NCBI GenBank assembly: GCA_031417395.1
Contig: JANOVM010000036.1
Coordinates: forward strand, 124,001-188,000
Length of the DNA stretch: 64,000 nt
Direction of reading: 5' to 3'
Origin: JADKIH01 sp031417395
GTDB taxonomy: Bacteria; Bacteroidota; Bacteroidia; AKYH767-A; 2013-40CM-41-45
Positions 51,871 through 61,856 of this stretch are shown one piece after another. Both the position numbers and the translations under genes were made by a program. Positions within the stretch are counted from its first letter, which is position 1. Each line of letters opens with the position of its first letter. The notes under the pieces are model-generated. The model saw only the letters and a program-made list of their open reading frames with translations, did not search any database and had not been told where the DNA came from.

Positions 51871-52893
51871 TCACAACCAATTTAGAATAACTGCTTCAAC
51901 TTCATTGGAGGTAATTTCATTAATGCAATGACAGGCTGCCGGAGAATTTCTGCAATCCGAACATTGTTTTTGTGAGACGAGAAATGCTGCATGCTTTCCT
52001 ACAGGAGCCCAACGGCCCGGATCCATGGGACGGATAGGAGGGTAGATCCCTAATGCATATTTTCCAAGCGCTGCAGCAATGTGAAGCGGACCTGTACTTG
52101 CTGCAACAATTCCGTCAACGCTGTTAAGCAAAGCGATTAACTGGTCGAGAGAAAGGCTCCCGGCAAGATTTACAGTACCTGCCGGTAATGTTTTTATCCA
52201 ATCATCTAAAAGAATTTTTTCACCCTGGCCGCCGGTGATAATAACTTGAAAATTATTTTTATTCAATCGCCCGATAAGGGAGCTGTAATTTTCTAAACTC
52301 CATTCGCGAGCACTGGCATTTGACTTCGGATGAATGACAAGTTTGAAAAGATTCGGAGCAAGTTGCAATGAAATATTTTTGTCCAATGTAGGAATGCGTG
52401 TCAGACTGTATAAAGCAGAAAGTTCTGCCAATAAATGTTTTTCTTTATGTCCAAGTCCCTTCAACAAAAAGGTATTCAATTCCGCTTCATGCATTGGAGA
52501 ATTTTTCCTGCTTAATCGTACCAGTTTATTGCAGGTCCACCAATGATAAAGCCTGTTGGTAGTACCTATCCTCAAAGGAATTCCCGCTTTTCGAGCGGTT
52601 GAGGCTATTTCTTTTCTTGGGAAAACATGCAGGATAACATCGGCTCCGCAATTTTTAATATATTCTGTTTTTTCTGCATCGGAGCAGGATTTAAAAATAT
52701 CGTAATCGAGAAATTCATCAACAGCTTCGCAGCAATGAATAACCGGTTGCGTATATTTTCTGCCGAAAAAAATTATTTTTATATCGTTGCCTAAAATTTT
52801 TTTAAGTAATGCCGCCAAAGGCAAGGTTAAGATAACATCGCCGATGGCATCGGTACGACTTATAATTATTTTCCGAATTGTTTGTGCGGTCAA
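51871..52893 (-). CDS. Glycosyltransferase family 9 (heptosyltransferase-like)
   Basis: A 340-residue GT-B fold enzyme. Seen are KIIISRTDAIGDVILTLPLAALLK at the start, LVIHPKSNASAREWSLENYSSLI and VDGIVAASTGPLHIAAALGKYALGIYPP, all hallmarks of GT9. It adds a heptose or similar sugar to lipopolysaccharide core. Four cysteines close to the end (CSDCRNSPAACHC) are unusual and may bind zinc. Its start overlaps the stop of the GT2 gene by 4 bp (ATGA). Confidence 0.9.
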   Translation of the reverse strand: MTAQTIRKIIISRTDAIGDVILTLPLAALLKKILGNDIKIIFFGRKYTQPVIHCCEAVDEFLDYDIFKSCSDAEKTEYIKNCGADVILHVFPRKEIASTARKAGIPLRIGTTNRLYHWWTCNKLVRLSRKNSPMHEAELNTFLLKGLGHKEKHLLAELSALYSLTRIPTLDKNISLQLAPNLFKLVIHPKSNASAREWSLENYSSLIGRLNKNNFQVIITGGQGEKILLDDWIKTLPAGTVNLAGSLSLDQLIALLNSVDGIVAASTGPLHIAAALGKYALGIYPPIRPMDPGRWAPVGKHAAFLVSQKQCSDCRNSPAACHCINEITSNEVEAVILNWL

Positions 52894-53654
52894 TTTCCTT
52901 GCTTTGTTTTCATAAGCTCGTAAAGCTTAACGTACTTAATAAAAGTAGCATGAGAAGAAATCTTACAGATTACAAATCCATAATAACCGTCTAAAAAACC
53001 AAGATGAAAAATATAATCACGAATGAAGCGAATACAAGGCTTAAGTAAAATCAAAGCAAGATTCGATCGTTTCCCCTGTTTGAAAGCACTTTCAGAACCT
53101 ATTTCTGTAAATCTGTTTACCTGATCCAAATGTTCTTTTATGGAATAATACGAATAATGCAAAAGATCACCTGAAAGTTTTTCTGTTTTCCCGCCTTCAT
53201 GCATTATAAATTGATCGTGTGGGTTAGTGCCTGCCCATTGACCTGCATTTTTTTTAAAGAGCCGGAGTTTTTCATCAGGATACCAGCCGCAATGCTTTAT
53301 CCATTTTCCACAGTAATTGGTTAATCGGCTAAAGGAATATCCTTCTTTTATCCAATTTTCCTTAATTTTAAGAATAGATTTTTTTAATTCAGGCGAAAGG
53401 GCTTCGTCGGCATCCAAAGAAAGAACATAATCATTTGTACATTGACTTAATGCAAAATTCTTTTGCTCTATATGTCCTTTGAATGGATGATGTACAACTG
53501 TGGCATTAAATTTTTTACAGATGTCGGCAGTTCTATCGGTCGAACCGGAATCTGCAACGATAATTTCATCGGCTATTCCTGATAAAGATTCAAGGCAGCG
53601 GCTTATATTGCGCTCCTCATTAAAGGTGATAATAGCGACAGAAAGTTTAATCAT
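52890..53654 (-). CDS. Glycosyltransferase family 2, WaaE/KdtX-like
   Basis: A 254-residue GT-A enzyme. LSVAIITFNEERNISRCLESL, DEIIVADSGSTDRTADIC and YVLSLDADEALSPEL (DxD) are clear; WYPDEKLRLFKK and the DYIFHLGFLDGYYGFVI end match the WaaE-like subfamily of lipopolysaccharide core beta-glycosyltransferases. It leads a two-gene unit with the GT9 gene. Confidence 0.9.
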   Translation of the reverse strand: MIKLSVAIITFNEERNISRCLESLSGIADEIIVADSGSTDRTADICKKFNATVVHHPFKGHIEQKNFALSQCTNDYVLSLDADEALSPELKKSILKIKENWIKEGYSFSRLTNYCGKWIKHCGWYPDEKLRLFKKNAGQWAGTNPHDQFIMHEGGKTEKLSGDLLHYSYYSIKEHLDQVNRFTEIGSESAFKQGKRSNLALILLKPCIRFIRDYIFHLGFLDGYYGFVICKISSHATFIKYVKLYELMKTKQGN

Positions 53655-53698
53655 AACTTATCAACGCCCGCAAGTTAGGTATATTTCTCATTACCCTT

Positions 53699-54661
53699 TT
53701 GAAGAGCGTTCTCTTTCTTGTTTCTTTGCCGCAACTCCATGCTTTGACGAATATAACTGAAAATATTACTTCCCTGGTAAAAGCTCTTGTCGGTGGTGAT
53801 CGTAAGTCCCTGGCTCGTGCTATTACTATAGTGGAAAATGATTTGGATGGATCTCAAGAATTATTAAAATCCATTGATACTAAAGACGTTCCCGTTATTG
53901 GGTTTACAGGTCCTCCGGGTGCCGGAAAAAGTACACTTATCAACGCTTTCTTACGGAAAATCATAAGTGAAAATAAAAAAGCTGCTATAGTTGCTGTCGA
54001 TCCGACTTCTCCCTTTAACCTGGGTTCCCTTCTCGGCGACCGCTTACGAATGGCCGAGCATTTTAACAACGATAATATTTTTATTCGCTCAATGGCAACC
54101 AGAGGTTCCCTTGGCGGACTAACAGAGAAAATTATTGAGGTGTGCGACCTGTTAAGAGCAGCTGATTTCGACTTCATTGTAATTGAAACTGTAGGCGTTG
54201 GACAATCAGAAGTTGAAATTGCAGGACTGGCAGATACAACAGTTGTGATTTTAGTTCCTGAATCGGGGGATGATATACAGGCACTTAAATCAGGCATTAT
54301 GGAAATTGCCGATATTTTTCTGGTCAATAAATCAGACAGGGAAGGATCCGCCCTGTTTGCAAATAACCTCAAAAAAGTATTGGCGCATAAGTCTGACTCA
54401 GGCTGGGAAGTGCCCGTTCTTAATACTGTGGCAACTACCGGTGAAGGGATTAATGAACTTTATGACATTATCCTGCGGCATAGAATTTCAAAAGACTTCA
54501 ATGAAAAAAAGGTTTTTCTGCTTGTTGAAAAAGCCTTTCGACTGATTAGCACACAAAGGATGAATGGATTAGGAAGGCAGGAAATTCGAAAAATACTCGA
54601 AAAAGAGGCTCAAAAGTCTGACTTTAACCTTTATCGCTTTGTTGAACAATTCAAAAATTGA
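53699..54661 (+). CDS. meaB: MeaB/ArgK-family G-protein chaperone of methylmalonyl-CoA mutase
   Basis: A 320-residue GTPase. Walker A GPPGAGKST at 71-79, VDPTSPFNLGSLLGDRLRM, FIRSMATRGSLGG, DFIVIETVGVGQSEVEIA and the base motif NKSD are all present. MeaB guards and reloads the B12-dependent methylmalonyl-CoA mutase. The start is taken at TTG 53699 in the absence of a good ATG, so the first 15 or so residues are unsure. No mutase gene is adjacent. It is divergent from the GT2 gene by 44 bp. Confidence 0.92.
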   Translation: MKSVLFLVSLPQLHALTNITENITSLVKALVGGDRKSLARAITIVENDLDGSQELLKSIDTKDVPVIGFTGPPGAGKSTLINAFLRKIISENKKAAIVAVDPTSPFNLGSLLGDRLRMAEHFNNDNIFIRSMATRGSLGGLTEKIIEVCDLLRAADFDFIVIETVGVGQSEVEIAGLADTTVVILVPESGDDIQALKSGIMEIADIFLVNKSDREGSALFANNLKKVLAHKSDSGWEVPVLNTVATTGEGINELYDIILRHRISKDFNEKKVFLLVEKAFRLISTQRMNGLGRQEIRKILEKEAQKSDFNLYRFVEQFKN

Positions 54662-54666
54662 TTTAT

Positions 54667-54694
54667 TTTGTTATTCCAAAATAGTTGTATTTTG
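54667..54694 (+). promoter_or_regulatory. Promoter of the second PKD/PorP unit
   Basis: TTTG at 54667-54670, a 17-bp spacer and TATTTTG at 54688-54694, one base short of TAnnTTTG. The ATG is at 54737. Confidence 0.45.
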
Positions 54695-54736
54695 TTTCGC
54701 TTTTAAAAACGTAAGGTTTTTACAAAGAGCTAAATT

Positions 54737-56770
54737 ATGATTTATCGATTACTACTCTTTCTATCATTATGCAGTCTTATTGCCATGACAGTAACTGTTA
54801 AGGCACAATCAACAATTGTTTTTCAGGAAACCTTTGATGATCCTCCTGTTACTTTTTGTGAACAGGGAAACTTAGCAGACGGATTCATTAGCATCAATGG
54901 TCTCTGGACAGTTACAGTACTGGGCGTGAATGATTCTGCAGCTAATGAATGGTACATCAGTGCTACTGAACCCGGAACAGGTCCCGGACTTTGTGCTTCC
55001 CCGGGATGCCATATTAATCCTGTCATTGCAGATAGAACCTTGCACATTGGTAATGTTCCGAATTCTCCTAATGCAATTTTAGGGACCATTTGTCCAACAG
55101 GAGATTGTGGAGCTGTTTACGATCCCGGCACCACGCTGTCTAACTCCGTTCAAACACTAAAGAGAGTTGAATCCCCGTCTTTTCTTCTTCCCGGATCTTC
55201 AACCAATATTTTAGTTTTCAACTATCTTGATTTTGGCGACTATCCCGTGGATTCCGATAAGGTTTTCATTGATTTTTATAATGGTACTACGTGGCAAAAT
55301 ATTGGCGTGCCTTCCAGAACAAATAATTCCTGCGGTGCAGGTTTATATCAGTGGGAACGTTATTCAATTAATCTTCCGACAATAACTGCTTCCACCAATG
55401 TTAAAATAGGTTTTCGCTGGCAAAACGATAATGGCGGCTCAACAAACAGCCGGCCTTCTTTCGCTGTTGACACCATTTCTGTATTTAATATTCCGGCTCC
55501 ACCCGTGGCTGATTTTACACAAAGCGATACAGATATTTGTGTCAACGATTGTGTAGCCTTTTTGGCCGATACCGTTGGGCCTTTTCCGGTATATAGCTGG
55601 ACTTTCCCCGGTTCCAATACGCCAACTTCCAACTTGCAAAATCCTTCAGTGTGTTATTTCAATCCGGGTACATACACTGTACAGTTAACAGTAACCACTT
55701 CCGGCGGAACATCAACAAAATCATCTACTGTAATTGTAAATCCTTGTGCTAAACCTACAGCTGATTTCGTTGCAAGTGATTCTATATTTTGTGAAAGATC
55801 ATGCATTACTTTTACAGACGCCAGCACCAATGGAGCGACAGCATGGAGCTGGAGTTTCCCCGGGGGAATTCCTTCATCCAGTTCATCACCGTCTCCTCCT
55901 CCGGTTTGTTATAATTCTCCCGGTGTTTATTCTGTCACCCTAATTGCTATTAACCAATTTGGCGCTGACACATTAACAAAAACAAATTATCTTAATGTTA
56001 CCAGCTGCCCCCTGCCAATAGCTGATTTCAATAGCAGCGTTACTCAGTTTTGTCCTAAACATTGTGTATCTTTTTCTGACAACTCTTCTTTTGGTCCCAT
56101 TATTTCCTATCAATGGAGTTTCCCCGGCGGAACGCCCGATACTTCTACTTCTGCAAGTCCTAATGTGTGCTATAATCAGGAAGGTCTTTACGATGTTCAG
56201 TTGATTGTTACGAATCAATATGGCTCAGATACCATTGTTAAATATTCAGAAGTAAACGTTCAGTTCATTCCTAATGCTTTTGTAAGTCCTGATACTGCAA
56301 TGTATTTTGGATCTTCCTATCAGTTGTTTGCCGGTGGTGGTGCTTTATATTCCTGGAGTCCTTCTACCGGACTGGATACAACTGCCGGACCAAGTCCTAT
56401 TGCAAGTCCCACAGTTAGTACTGTCTACGTAGTTTCAATTAATGATGGCACCGGCTGTGCCGCAACACGACAGGTTACCATTACCATTCTTCATGATAAT
56501 GATTTTTTTATACCCAATACTTTCTCGCCAAATAAGGATGGATCGAACGATTACTTTTTCGTTCGGGGGAATAACATTTATGGTTTAAGGCTTACCATCT
56601 TCGACAGATGGGGTGAGAAAGTTTTTGAAACAACCAATCCTTCTACCGGCTGGGACGGTACCTATAAAGGGAAAGATCTTAACCCGGGATCTTATACCTA
56701 TGTTGTCACAATAAATTATAACGATAAAGATACTATTACACGTTCGGGATCTATTACATTAATTCGTTAA
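54737..56770 (+). CDS. PKD-repeat protein with T9SS type B sorting domain
   Basis: A 677-residue secreted protein. After the signal peptide (ending TVKAQ) a jelly-roll-like domain runs to about 255 (FQETFDDPP, VFNYLDFGDYPVDSDKVFIDF, NVKIGFRWQNDNGG). Three PKD-like repeats follow with WxFPG cores (SWTFPGSN, SWSFPGGI, QWSFPGGT). A type B sorting domain ends it (FIPNTFSPNKDGSNDYFFV, LTIFDRWGEKVFE, GWDGTYKGK). Each PKD repeat carries extra cysteines in pairs (CVNDC, CERSC, CPKHC), likely disulfides. Its dedicated PorP/SprF partner follows 11 bp downstream. Confidence 0.92.
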   Translation: MIYRLLLFLSLCSLIAMTVTVKAQSTIVFQETFDDPPVTFCEQGNLADGFISINGLWTVTVLGVNDSAANEWYISATEPGTGPGLCASPGCHINPVIADRTLHIGNVPNSPNAILGTICPTGDCGAVYDPGTTLSNSVQTLKRVESPSFLLPGSSTNILVFNYLDFGDYPVDSDKVFIDFYNGTTWQNIGVPSRTNNSCGAGLYQWERYSINLPTITASTNVKIGFRWQNDNGGSTNSRPSFAVDTISVFNIPAPPVADFTQSDTDICVNDCVAFLADTVGPFPVYSWTFPGSNTPTSNLQNPSVCYFNPGTYTVQLTVTTSGGTSTKSSTVIVNPCAKPTADFVASDSIFCERSCITFTDASTNGATAWSWSFPGGIPSSSSSPSPPPVCYNSPGVYSVTLIAINQFGADTLTKTNYLNVTSCPLPIADFNSSVTQFCPKHCVSFSDNSSFGPIISYQWSFPGGTPDTSTSASPNVCYNQEGLYDVQLIVTNQYGSDTIVKYSEVNVQFIPNAFVSPDTAMYFGSSYQLFAGGGALYSWSPSTGLDTTAGPSPIASPTVSTVYVVSINDGTGCAATRQVTITILHDNDFFIPNTFSPNKDGSNDYFFVRGNNIYGLRLTIFDRWGEKVFETTNPSTGWDGTYKGKDLNPGSYTYVVTINYNDKDTITRSGSITLIR

Positions 56771-56781
56771 AAAAAATTTCA

Positions 56782-57843
56782 ATGCAGAAATTTTTACACC
56801 ATAAAATTATCAAATTATTTAGTCTTATCTGGCTGCTCTTTCCTCTCAGTGTAGTTGCTCAGGACGTACATTTCTCCCAATTCTCTTATTCCCCTCTACA
56901 GGTGAACCCTGCACTAACGGGAATATTTGATGGACGAGCCAGAATAAGTAATATTTACCGGAGCCAATGGTCTGGTTTGGGTGATGGATATAAAACCATT
57001 CATCTTTCCTGTGATGCACCACTTGCAAAGGGAAAACTTAAAAACAATTATTTCGGAATCGGCGGAATGATCTATCAGGATAAAGCCGGCACTGTTGGAT
57101 TTAAATCAACCATTCTTGAAGCTTCGCTTTCTTATACTACAGCACTTGACGATCAGGGCGACAATTTTTTTTCCATTGGCTTCCAGACCGGATTAAATCA
57201 ACAAGCGCTGGATGCTACAAAAGCAACCTGGGACAATCAATGGAATGGTGATGCTTTTGATCCTTCATTGCCTTCCAAAGAATATATTCAACTTCAGGAG
57301 TTTTCTTACCTCGACTTAAATGCCGGTTTATTGTATTATTATATTCCCGATGGTAATAATTCTTTTGATATCGGTGCATCTATATCACATATTGGCGGAC
57401 CCAATGTGAGTTTCTTTACATTGTCGGATGCTCCCTTAACTGAAAGGTTTACGCTTCATTCCAGCGGAGAGATAGGTCTTGATAAGGAATATACAAGGTG
57501 GTTTTGTCCTAAGTTAATGGTAATGCTGCAAGGCAAACAAAAGGAAATTATAGCCGGCGGATACCTCAAAAATAAAGTTCAGTTTAAATCAAGGTATACA
57601 AACTATACCAAGGAGGCTTATTTTTACGGTGGTTTATTTTACCGCTGGCAGGATGCTTTTGTTGCCACAGTCCGTTTTGAATTTAATAGTCTTGGTTTAG
57701 GCTTAAGCTATGATATCAACAATTCGTCATTATCCAATCTTGCCGGTTCGGCAAATGCTTTTGAAGTCAACCTCACCTTTGTTTCTTATGTAAAGAGAGG
57801 AGCCAGAACCAAAAACTTTAATAAGATGCCCAGGTTTTTTTAA
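56782..57843 (+). CDS. PorP/SprF-family outer membrane barrel, second copy
   Basis: A 353-residue protein of the same family as the gene at 21846. After the signal peptide comes QDVHFSQFSYSPLQVNPALTG and SNIYRSQWSGLG. The body is alternating barrel strands with a DLNAGLLYYYIPDGNNSFDIG segment. It forms a two-gene unit with the type B PKD protein upstream and probably serves its export. Confidence 0.93.
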   Translation: MQKFLHHKIIKLFSLIWLLFPLSVVAQDVHFSQFSYSPLQVNPALTGIFDGRARISNIYRSQWSGLGDGYKTIHLSCDAPLAKGKLKNNYFGIGGMIYQDKAGTVGFKSTILEASLSYTTALDDQGDNFFSIGFQTGLNQQALDATKATWDNQWNGDAFDPSLPSKEYIQLQEFSYLDLNAGLLYYYIPDGNNSFDIGASISHIGGPNVSFFTLSDAPLTERFTLHSSGEIGLDKEYTRWFCPKLMVMLQGKQKEIIAGGYLKNKVQFKSRYTNYTKEAYFYGGLFYRWQDAFVATVRFEFNSLGLGLSYDINNSSLSNLAGSANAFEVNLTFVSYVKRGARTKNFNKMPRFF

Positions 57844-57899
57844 CCTAAGCCTATATAGTTGTGCGGGAATTTTTTTGATAATTGTAAACGCGCTTCAAA

Positions 57900-60383
57900 T
57901 TATTCCTGAAAATATACCCGTTTGACCCTTTGTGAAACACTTACCAGAATCTCATAAGGAATAGTTCCAATTGCTTCTGCCATTACGGTAACCGGTAATT
58001 CGGATCCGAAAACAATTACTTCATCTCCCTCGCGAGCTTGTATTTCTGTTATGTCAAGCATGCACATGTCCATACATACATTTCCAATAACAGGAGCCAG
58101 TTTTCCGTTTATTAGCATCTTGCCGTTACCGTTACCGAATCGCCTGTTAATACCATCAGCATATCCAATCGGCACTGTTGCAATTACAGAATCACGTTTT
58201 AGCTTTCCTTTTCTGTTATAGCCAATTGTTTCATTGGCGGGAACATTTCTGATCTGTGAAATAGTTGTCTTCAGTGTAGCTACCTGTTGCAACTGACTCT
58301 GTTCATTTGCAGTTGATGAAAAACCATAAAGTCCTATTCCTATTCGAACCATATCGTATTGCGCTTCGTTGAATCGTAAAATGCCTGATGAGTTAAGAAT
58401 GTGCCTCATTACAGGATACGTAAGGTTCTCCATGATCTCTCGGCTCATAATTTCAAAACGCTGAATCTGTAACTTAGTAAATCCATCGTGTTCTGATTCA
58501 TCGCTCGAAGCAAGATGGGTGAAAATTGTTTTAACCTTTATATGCTTATTGTTATTTAACCTGACAACAAGTTCATTGATATCTGATTCAGAGAATCCAA
58601 GTCTGTTCATTCCTGTATCAAGTTTGATATGGATCATGAACGGATCTCCTTCGTGTTTTTTTAAAACATCCTGAAGCTGATTCAAAAGGCGGAAATTATA
58701 AATCTCCGGTTCCAATTTATAACGAAGCATTAACTCAAAACTTTGAATTTCCGGATTCATTATCATAATAGGAAGCGTAATGCCCGACTTTCGCAATTCA
58801 ATCCCTTCATCAGTATAGGCAACAGCCAGATAATCGGCATGATGAAATTGCAATACGTTGGCAATTTCAAAGCTCCCGCTTCCATAGGAAGTTGCTTTTA
58901 CCATGGCCATAATTTTTGTTTCAGGCTTTAAGCGGGAGCGGTAATAGTTTAGATTGTGTACCAGTGCATTTAAATTGATTTCGAGTACTGTCTCATGAGC
59001 TTTTTGCTGAAGTGTCTTGCTTATTTTCTCGAAGCCAAATGGACGCGCCCCTTTAAGTAAAATTGTTTCATCACGGAAATCGGGTGGAGAAAAATCGCGC
59101 AGAAAATCTTCTGTCGATTTGAAAAACTTTTTATTTAAATCGAAATTATTTTGTTGACGGCTTATTGCCGGACCGATTCCTATTAGCTGATCGATTCCTT
59201 TGGCTTTTAATAAACCTGCGACTTCTTTATATAAATTTTCTTCATTCTTTCCGCTTTGTAAAATATCAGAAAGAATAACTGTTCTCTTATTATGCTGCTT
59301 TTGCTGATTCAGAAAATCCAGAGCAATGGTAAGCGAACCTATATCGGAATTATAGCTGTCGTTAATTACGGAACAATTGTTAATTCCGTTTTTCATCTCC
59401 AGACGCATGGCTACCGGACTTAAATATAGCATTCGTTCTTTAATCGTTTCATGCGGATAATCCATTAACAGCAATAACGACCAGCATACTATGGCATTTT
59501 CAACAGAAGCATCGTCTGTAAAAGGAATCCTCAGGTTGATAAAATTGTTTTCGTATACGGCTTGTATTTCCGTTTCTTCACCCTCACGCATAATCCTGCC
59601 AACTTGCAGGTCAGCTTTAGATCTTCTTGAACAGGTAAACAAACGAATGTCAGGGTTTTGAAATTTGAAACTCGAGATTTCTTTATGCAATTCCGGATAA
59701 TCTTTGCAATAAACCAGAGCATTAACACCAACAAATAATTGTAGTTTTTCCCTGATCTTTTCTTCAAGATCTTTAAAATTTTCATCATGAGCAGAACCAA
59801 TATTTGTAAAAGCACCCATTGTCGGGTGAATAATTTCTTCAAGCCTTTTCATCTCGCCCGGAAGGGAAATGCCGGCTTCGAAAATTGCCAGCTGATGTTC
59901 TTCTTTCATGCGCCATACGGAAAGCGGTACGCCGATTTGTGAATTATAACTTTTCGGACTTCTGACAATGTTTTTATCGGCGCGGAGGAGTTGGTAAAGC
60001 CATTCTTTTACTATTGTTTTTCCATTACTTCCGGTAATGCCAAGAACAGGAATTGAAAAACGTTTCCGGTGCGATGCTGTTAGTTTTTGAAGAGCTTCCA
60101 GCGGATTTTTGACAAGAATAAAATTCGCCGCAATAGATTGCAGTTCCGTATTGTAATTTGAAACAACGAAGTTTCTTACACCCTGATTAAACAAATCCTG
60201 AATATACCGGTGCCCGTCGTGACGTTCTCCTTTGATGGCAAAAAACAAAGATCCCGCTGCATGGTTTACTTTTCGACTATCTGTAAGCAGATCCGAAATC
60301 CTGTCTTCGGCTGGTGCATGATAAATAAGTTCCCCGGAAACTATTTCAGCTGTTTGGCGGATAGTATAAAATGAATCACTCAT
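57900..60383 (-). CDS. murF-alr: MurF-alanine racemase fusion
   Basis: An 827-residue bifunctional enzyme, typical for Bacteroidota. The front half (to about 455) is UDP-MurNAc-tripeptide:D-Ala-D-Ala ligase: GITGSNGKTIVKEWL (ATP loop), SYNSQIGVPLSVW, NDSYNSDIGSL. The rear half is alanine racemase: KIMAMVKATSYGSG with the PLP lysine, RIGIGLYG, and TVPIGYADGINRR with the second catalytic Tyr, then GNVCMDMCMLD. One protein thus makes D-Ala and adds D-Ala-D-Ala to the wall precursor. It overlaps tdk by 8 bp. Confidence 0.95.
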   Translation of the reverse strand: MSDSFYTIRQTAEIVSGELIYHAPAEDRISDLLTDSRKVNHAAGSLFFAIKGERHDGHRYIQDLFNQGVRNFVVSNYNTELQSIAANFILVKNPLEALQKLTASHRKRFSIPVLGITGSNGKTIVKEWLYQLLRADKNIVRSPKSYNSQIGVPLSVWRMKEEHQLAIFEAGISLPGEMKRLEEIIHPTMGAFTNIGSAHDENFKDLEEKIREKLQLFVGVNALVYCKDYPELHKEISSFKFQNPDIRLFTCSRRSKADLQVGRIMREGEETEIQAVYENNFINLRIPFTDDASVENAIVCWSLLLLMDYPHETIKERMLYLSPVAMRLEMKNGINNCSVINDSYNSDIGSLTIALDFLNQQKQHNKRTVILSDILQSGKNEENLYKEVAGLLKAKGIDQLIGIGPAISRQQNNFDLNKKFFKSTEDFLRDFSPPDFRDETILLKGARPFGFEKISKTLQQKAHETVLEINLNALVHNLNYYRSRLKPETKIMAMVKATSYGSGSFEIANVLQFHHADYLAVAYTDEGIELRKSGITLPIMIMNPEIQSFELMLRYKLEPEIYNFRLLNQLQDVLKKHEGDPFMIHIKLDTGMNRLGFSESDINELVVRLNNNKHIKVKTIFTHLASSDESEHDGFTKLQIQRFEIMSREIMENLTYPVMRHILNSSGILRFNEAQYDMVRIGIGLYGFSSTANEQSQLQQVATLKTTISQIRNVPANETIGYNRKGKLKRDSVIATVPIGYADGINRRFGNGNGKMLINGKLAPVIGNVCMDMCMLDITEIQAREGDEVIVFGSELPVTVMAEAIGTIPYEILVSVSQRVKRVYFQE

Positions 60384-60963
60384 TCTTTAAATTTCGTTCC
60401 TTATTATAACACGAGCGGCAAAGCGGAATATAACTTTCCTGTTCCCCCAACAAAATTCGTGAAGAGCCCTCAACAATACGATGAGAATAATGTGCGAGGT
60501 CTCCGCAATTCATACAGATAGCGTGAACTTTTGTTACGTATTCTGCAATAGCCAAAAGCGCAGGCATGCAACCGAACGGCTTCCCCAGGTAATCGATATC
60601 AAGCCCTGCAACGATGACGCGAATACCTTTATTTGCTAATGTTTCACAAACCGAAGGAAGGGATTCATCGAAAAATTGCGCTTCGTCAATACCAATTATA
60701 TCTTCATCGGAACTCAGCTCAAGAATTTTTGAGGATGATTCAACCGGAGTAGAATGAATGAAATTTGCATCGTGCGATACGACATTGACTTCATCGTAAC
60801 GAATGTCTATTCTGGGTTTGAAAATTTCAACTTTCTGCTTTGCAATTTTTGCCCGCTTCAGTCGGCGAATTAATTCCTCTGTCTTACCGGAAAACATTGA
60901 ACCGCATATAAGCTCAATATGCCCTTTTTTTACAAAACCAACTTTATACCTTTCCGGAAACAT
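60376..60963 (-). CDS. tdk: Thymidine kinase
   Basis: A 195-residue enzyme that phosphorylates thymidine for salvage. Walker A GSMFSGKT at 21-28, GIDEAQFFDES, the lasso-domain zinc cysteines CMNC and CRSC, and RIVEGSSRILLGEQESYIPLC are all present. It is translated just upstream of murF-alr with an 8-bp overlap, a common pairing in the phylum. Confidence 0.95.
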   Translation of the reverse strand: MFPERYKVGFVKKGHIELICGSMFSGKTEELIRRLKRAKIAKQKVEIFKPRIDIRYDEVNVVSHDANFIHSTPVESSSKILELSSDEDIIGIDEAQFFDESLPSVCETLANKGIRVIVAGLDIDYLGKPFGCMPALLAIAEYVTKVHAICMNCGDLAHYSHRIVEGSSRILLGEQESYIPLCRSCYNKERNLKNE

Positions 60964-61089
60964 GTAAAATTTCTTTTTTAATGGGTTAATTTACTAAGAG
61001 CGATCAAAAATAACTGTTTAATTCAAAATCCGGCTATTCTTTTCCTAATGAGGTTTTATTTCTTTTACATCAATTTGGTACAACATCTT

Positions 61090-61097
61090 TAAATTTG
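61090..61097 (+). promoter_or_regulatory. -7 promoter box before the rsmI unit
   Basis: TAaaTTTG, an exact -7 match, 10 bp before the ATG at 61108. A TTTG at 61074 is too close (12 bp), so the -33 part is unclear. Confidence 0.4.
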
Positions 61098-61107
61098 TTT
61101 CGTTAAA

Positions 61108-61854
61108 ATGCATATGAAAATCCCATTATTACACCAACAAATAATATTGCAAACAGAGAAGCTTCGTGATTTACACAGAAGTATTATGATGCAGTCGCCC
61201 CCCGCTGATGCAGCTGAAATTGAAAATTTGCTTAGAGAAATTCGCTCCCTTTATTCCATTGCTCTTGAACTAAGTAATGAAAATGCAATTCAACTATTAA
61301 ATCAATTGCAAGTTGCTGTAAATCAAAATGTTTCTCCGCTTGTGGCAGTAAAAGACATTGTTCAGGAAACTCAATCACCTGTGTCTGTGAGAGAAAATAG
61401 GGAAGTCATGCATTCTGAACCCGTAATAAAGCCTATGGCAGTGTTTTCTAATGAGTTATCTGAAAAAACACAGTCTGTTACTACTAAACAGAATGGTCAT
61501 CACGATGCCTTTAAAGAAAGTCCAACGCTTGCCGGCAGTTTTGAAGATCATCAAACACTGGGAGAAAAAATTGCTGCCCGTGAAATGAAGAAAACAGTTT
61601 CGGAAAATCTTAAAATTCCTGTAAAAGACATTAAATCCATCATAGGCTTAAATGAAAAATTCCAATTCATAAATTTTCTTTTTGATGGCGATACAGGTAA
61701 GTACAATACAGCTATTGATGTTATTAATTCCTCTAATACGGCTGAAGAAGCATTGGAAAAATTAAAAGATATAGCTGAATCAAAAAAGTGGAATCCGCAG
61801 ACACCTTCTGCAAAAACTTTTTTTGAAATTATTGAACGACGCTTTTACGCCTGA
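61108..61854 (+). CDS. Conserved Bacteroidota hypothetical protein upstream of rsmI
   Basis: A 248-residue cytosolic protein with two conserved ends and a variable middle. The front (LLHQQIILQTEKLRDLHRSI, IRSLYSIALELSNENAIQLLNQLQ) is helical. The tail (IPVKDIKSIIGLNEKFQFINFLFDGD, YNTAIDVINSS, FFEIIERRF) is the most characteristic block. I know no function. It ends 2 bp before rsmI. ATG at 61108 or 61114 are both possible. Confidence 0.8.
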   Translation: MHMKIPLLHQQIILQTEKLRDLHRSIMMQSPPADAAEIENLLREIRSLYSIALELSNENAIQLLNQLQVAVNQNVSPLVAVKDIVQETQSPVSVRENREVMHSEPVIKPMAVFSNELSEKTQSVTTKQNGHHDAFKESPTLAGSFEDHQTLGEKIAAREMKKTVSENLKIPVKDIKSIIGLNEKFQFINFLFDGDTGKYNTAIDVINSSNTAEEALEKLKDIAESKKWNPQTPSAKTFFEIIERRFYA

Positions 61855-61856
61855 AA

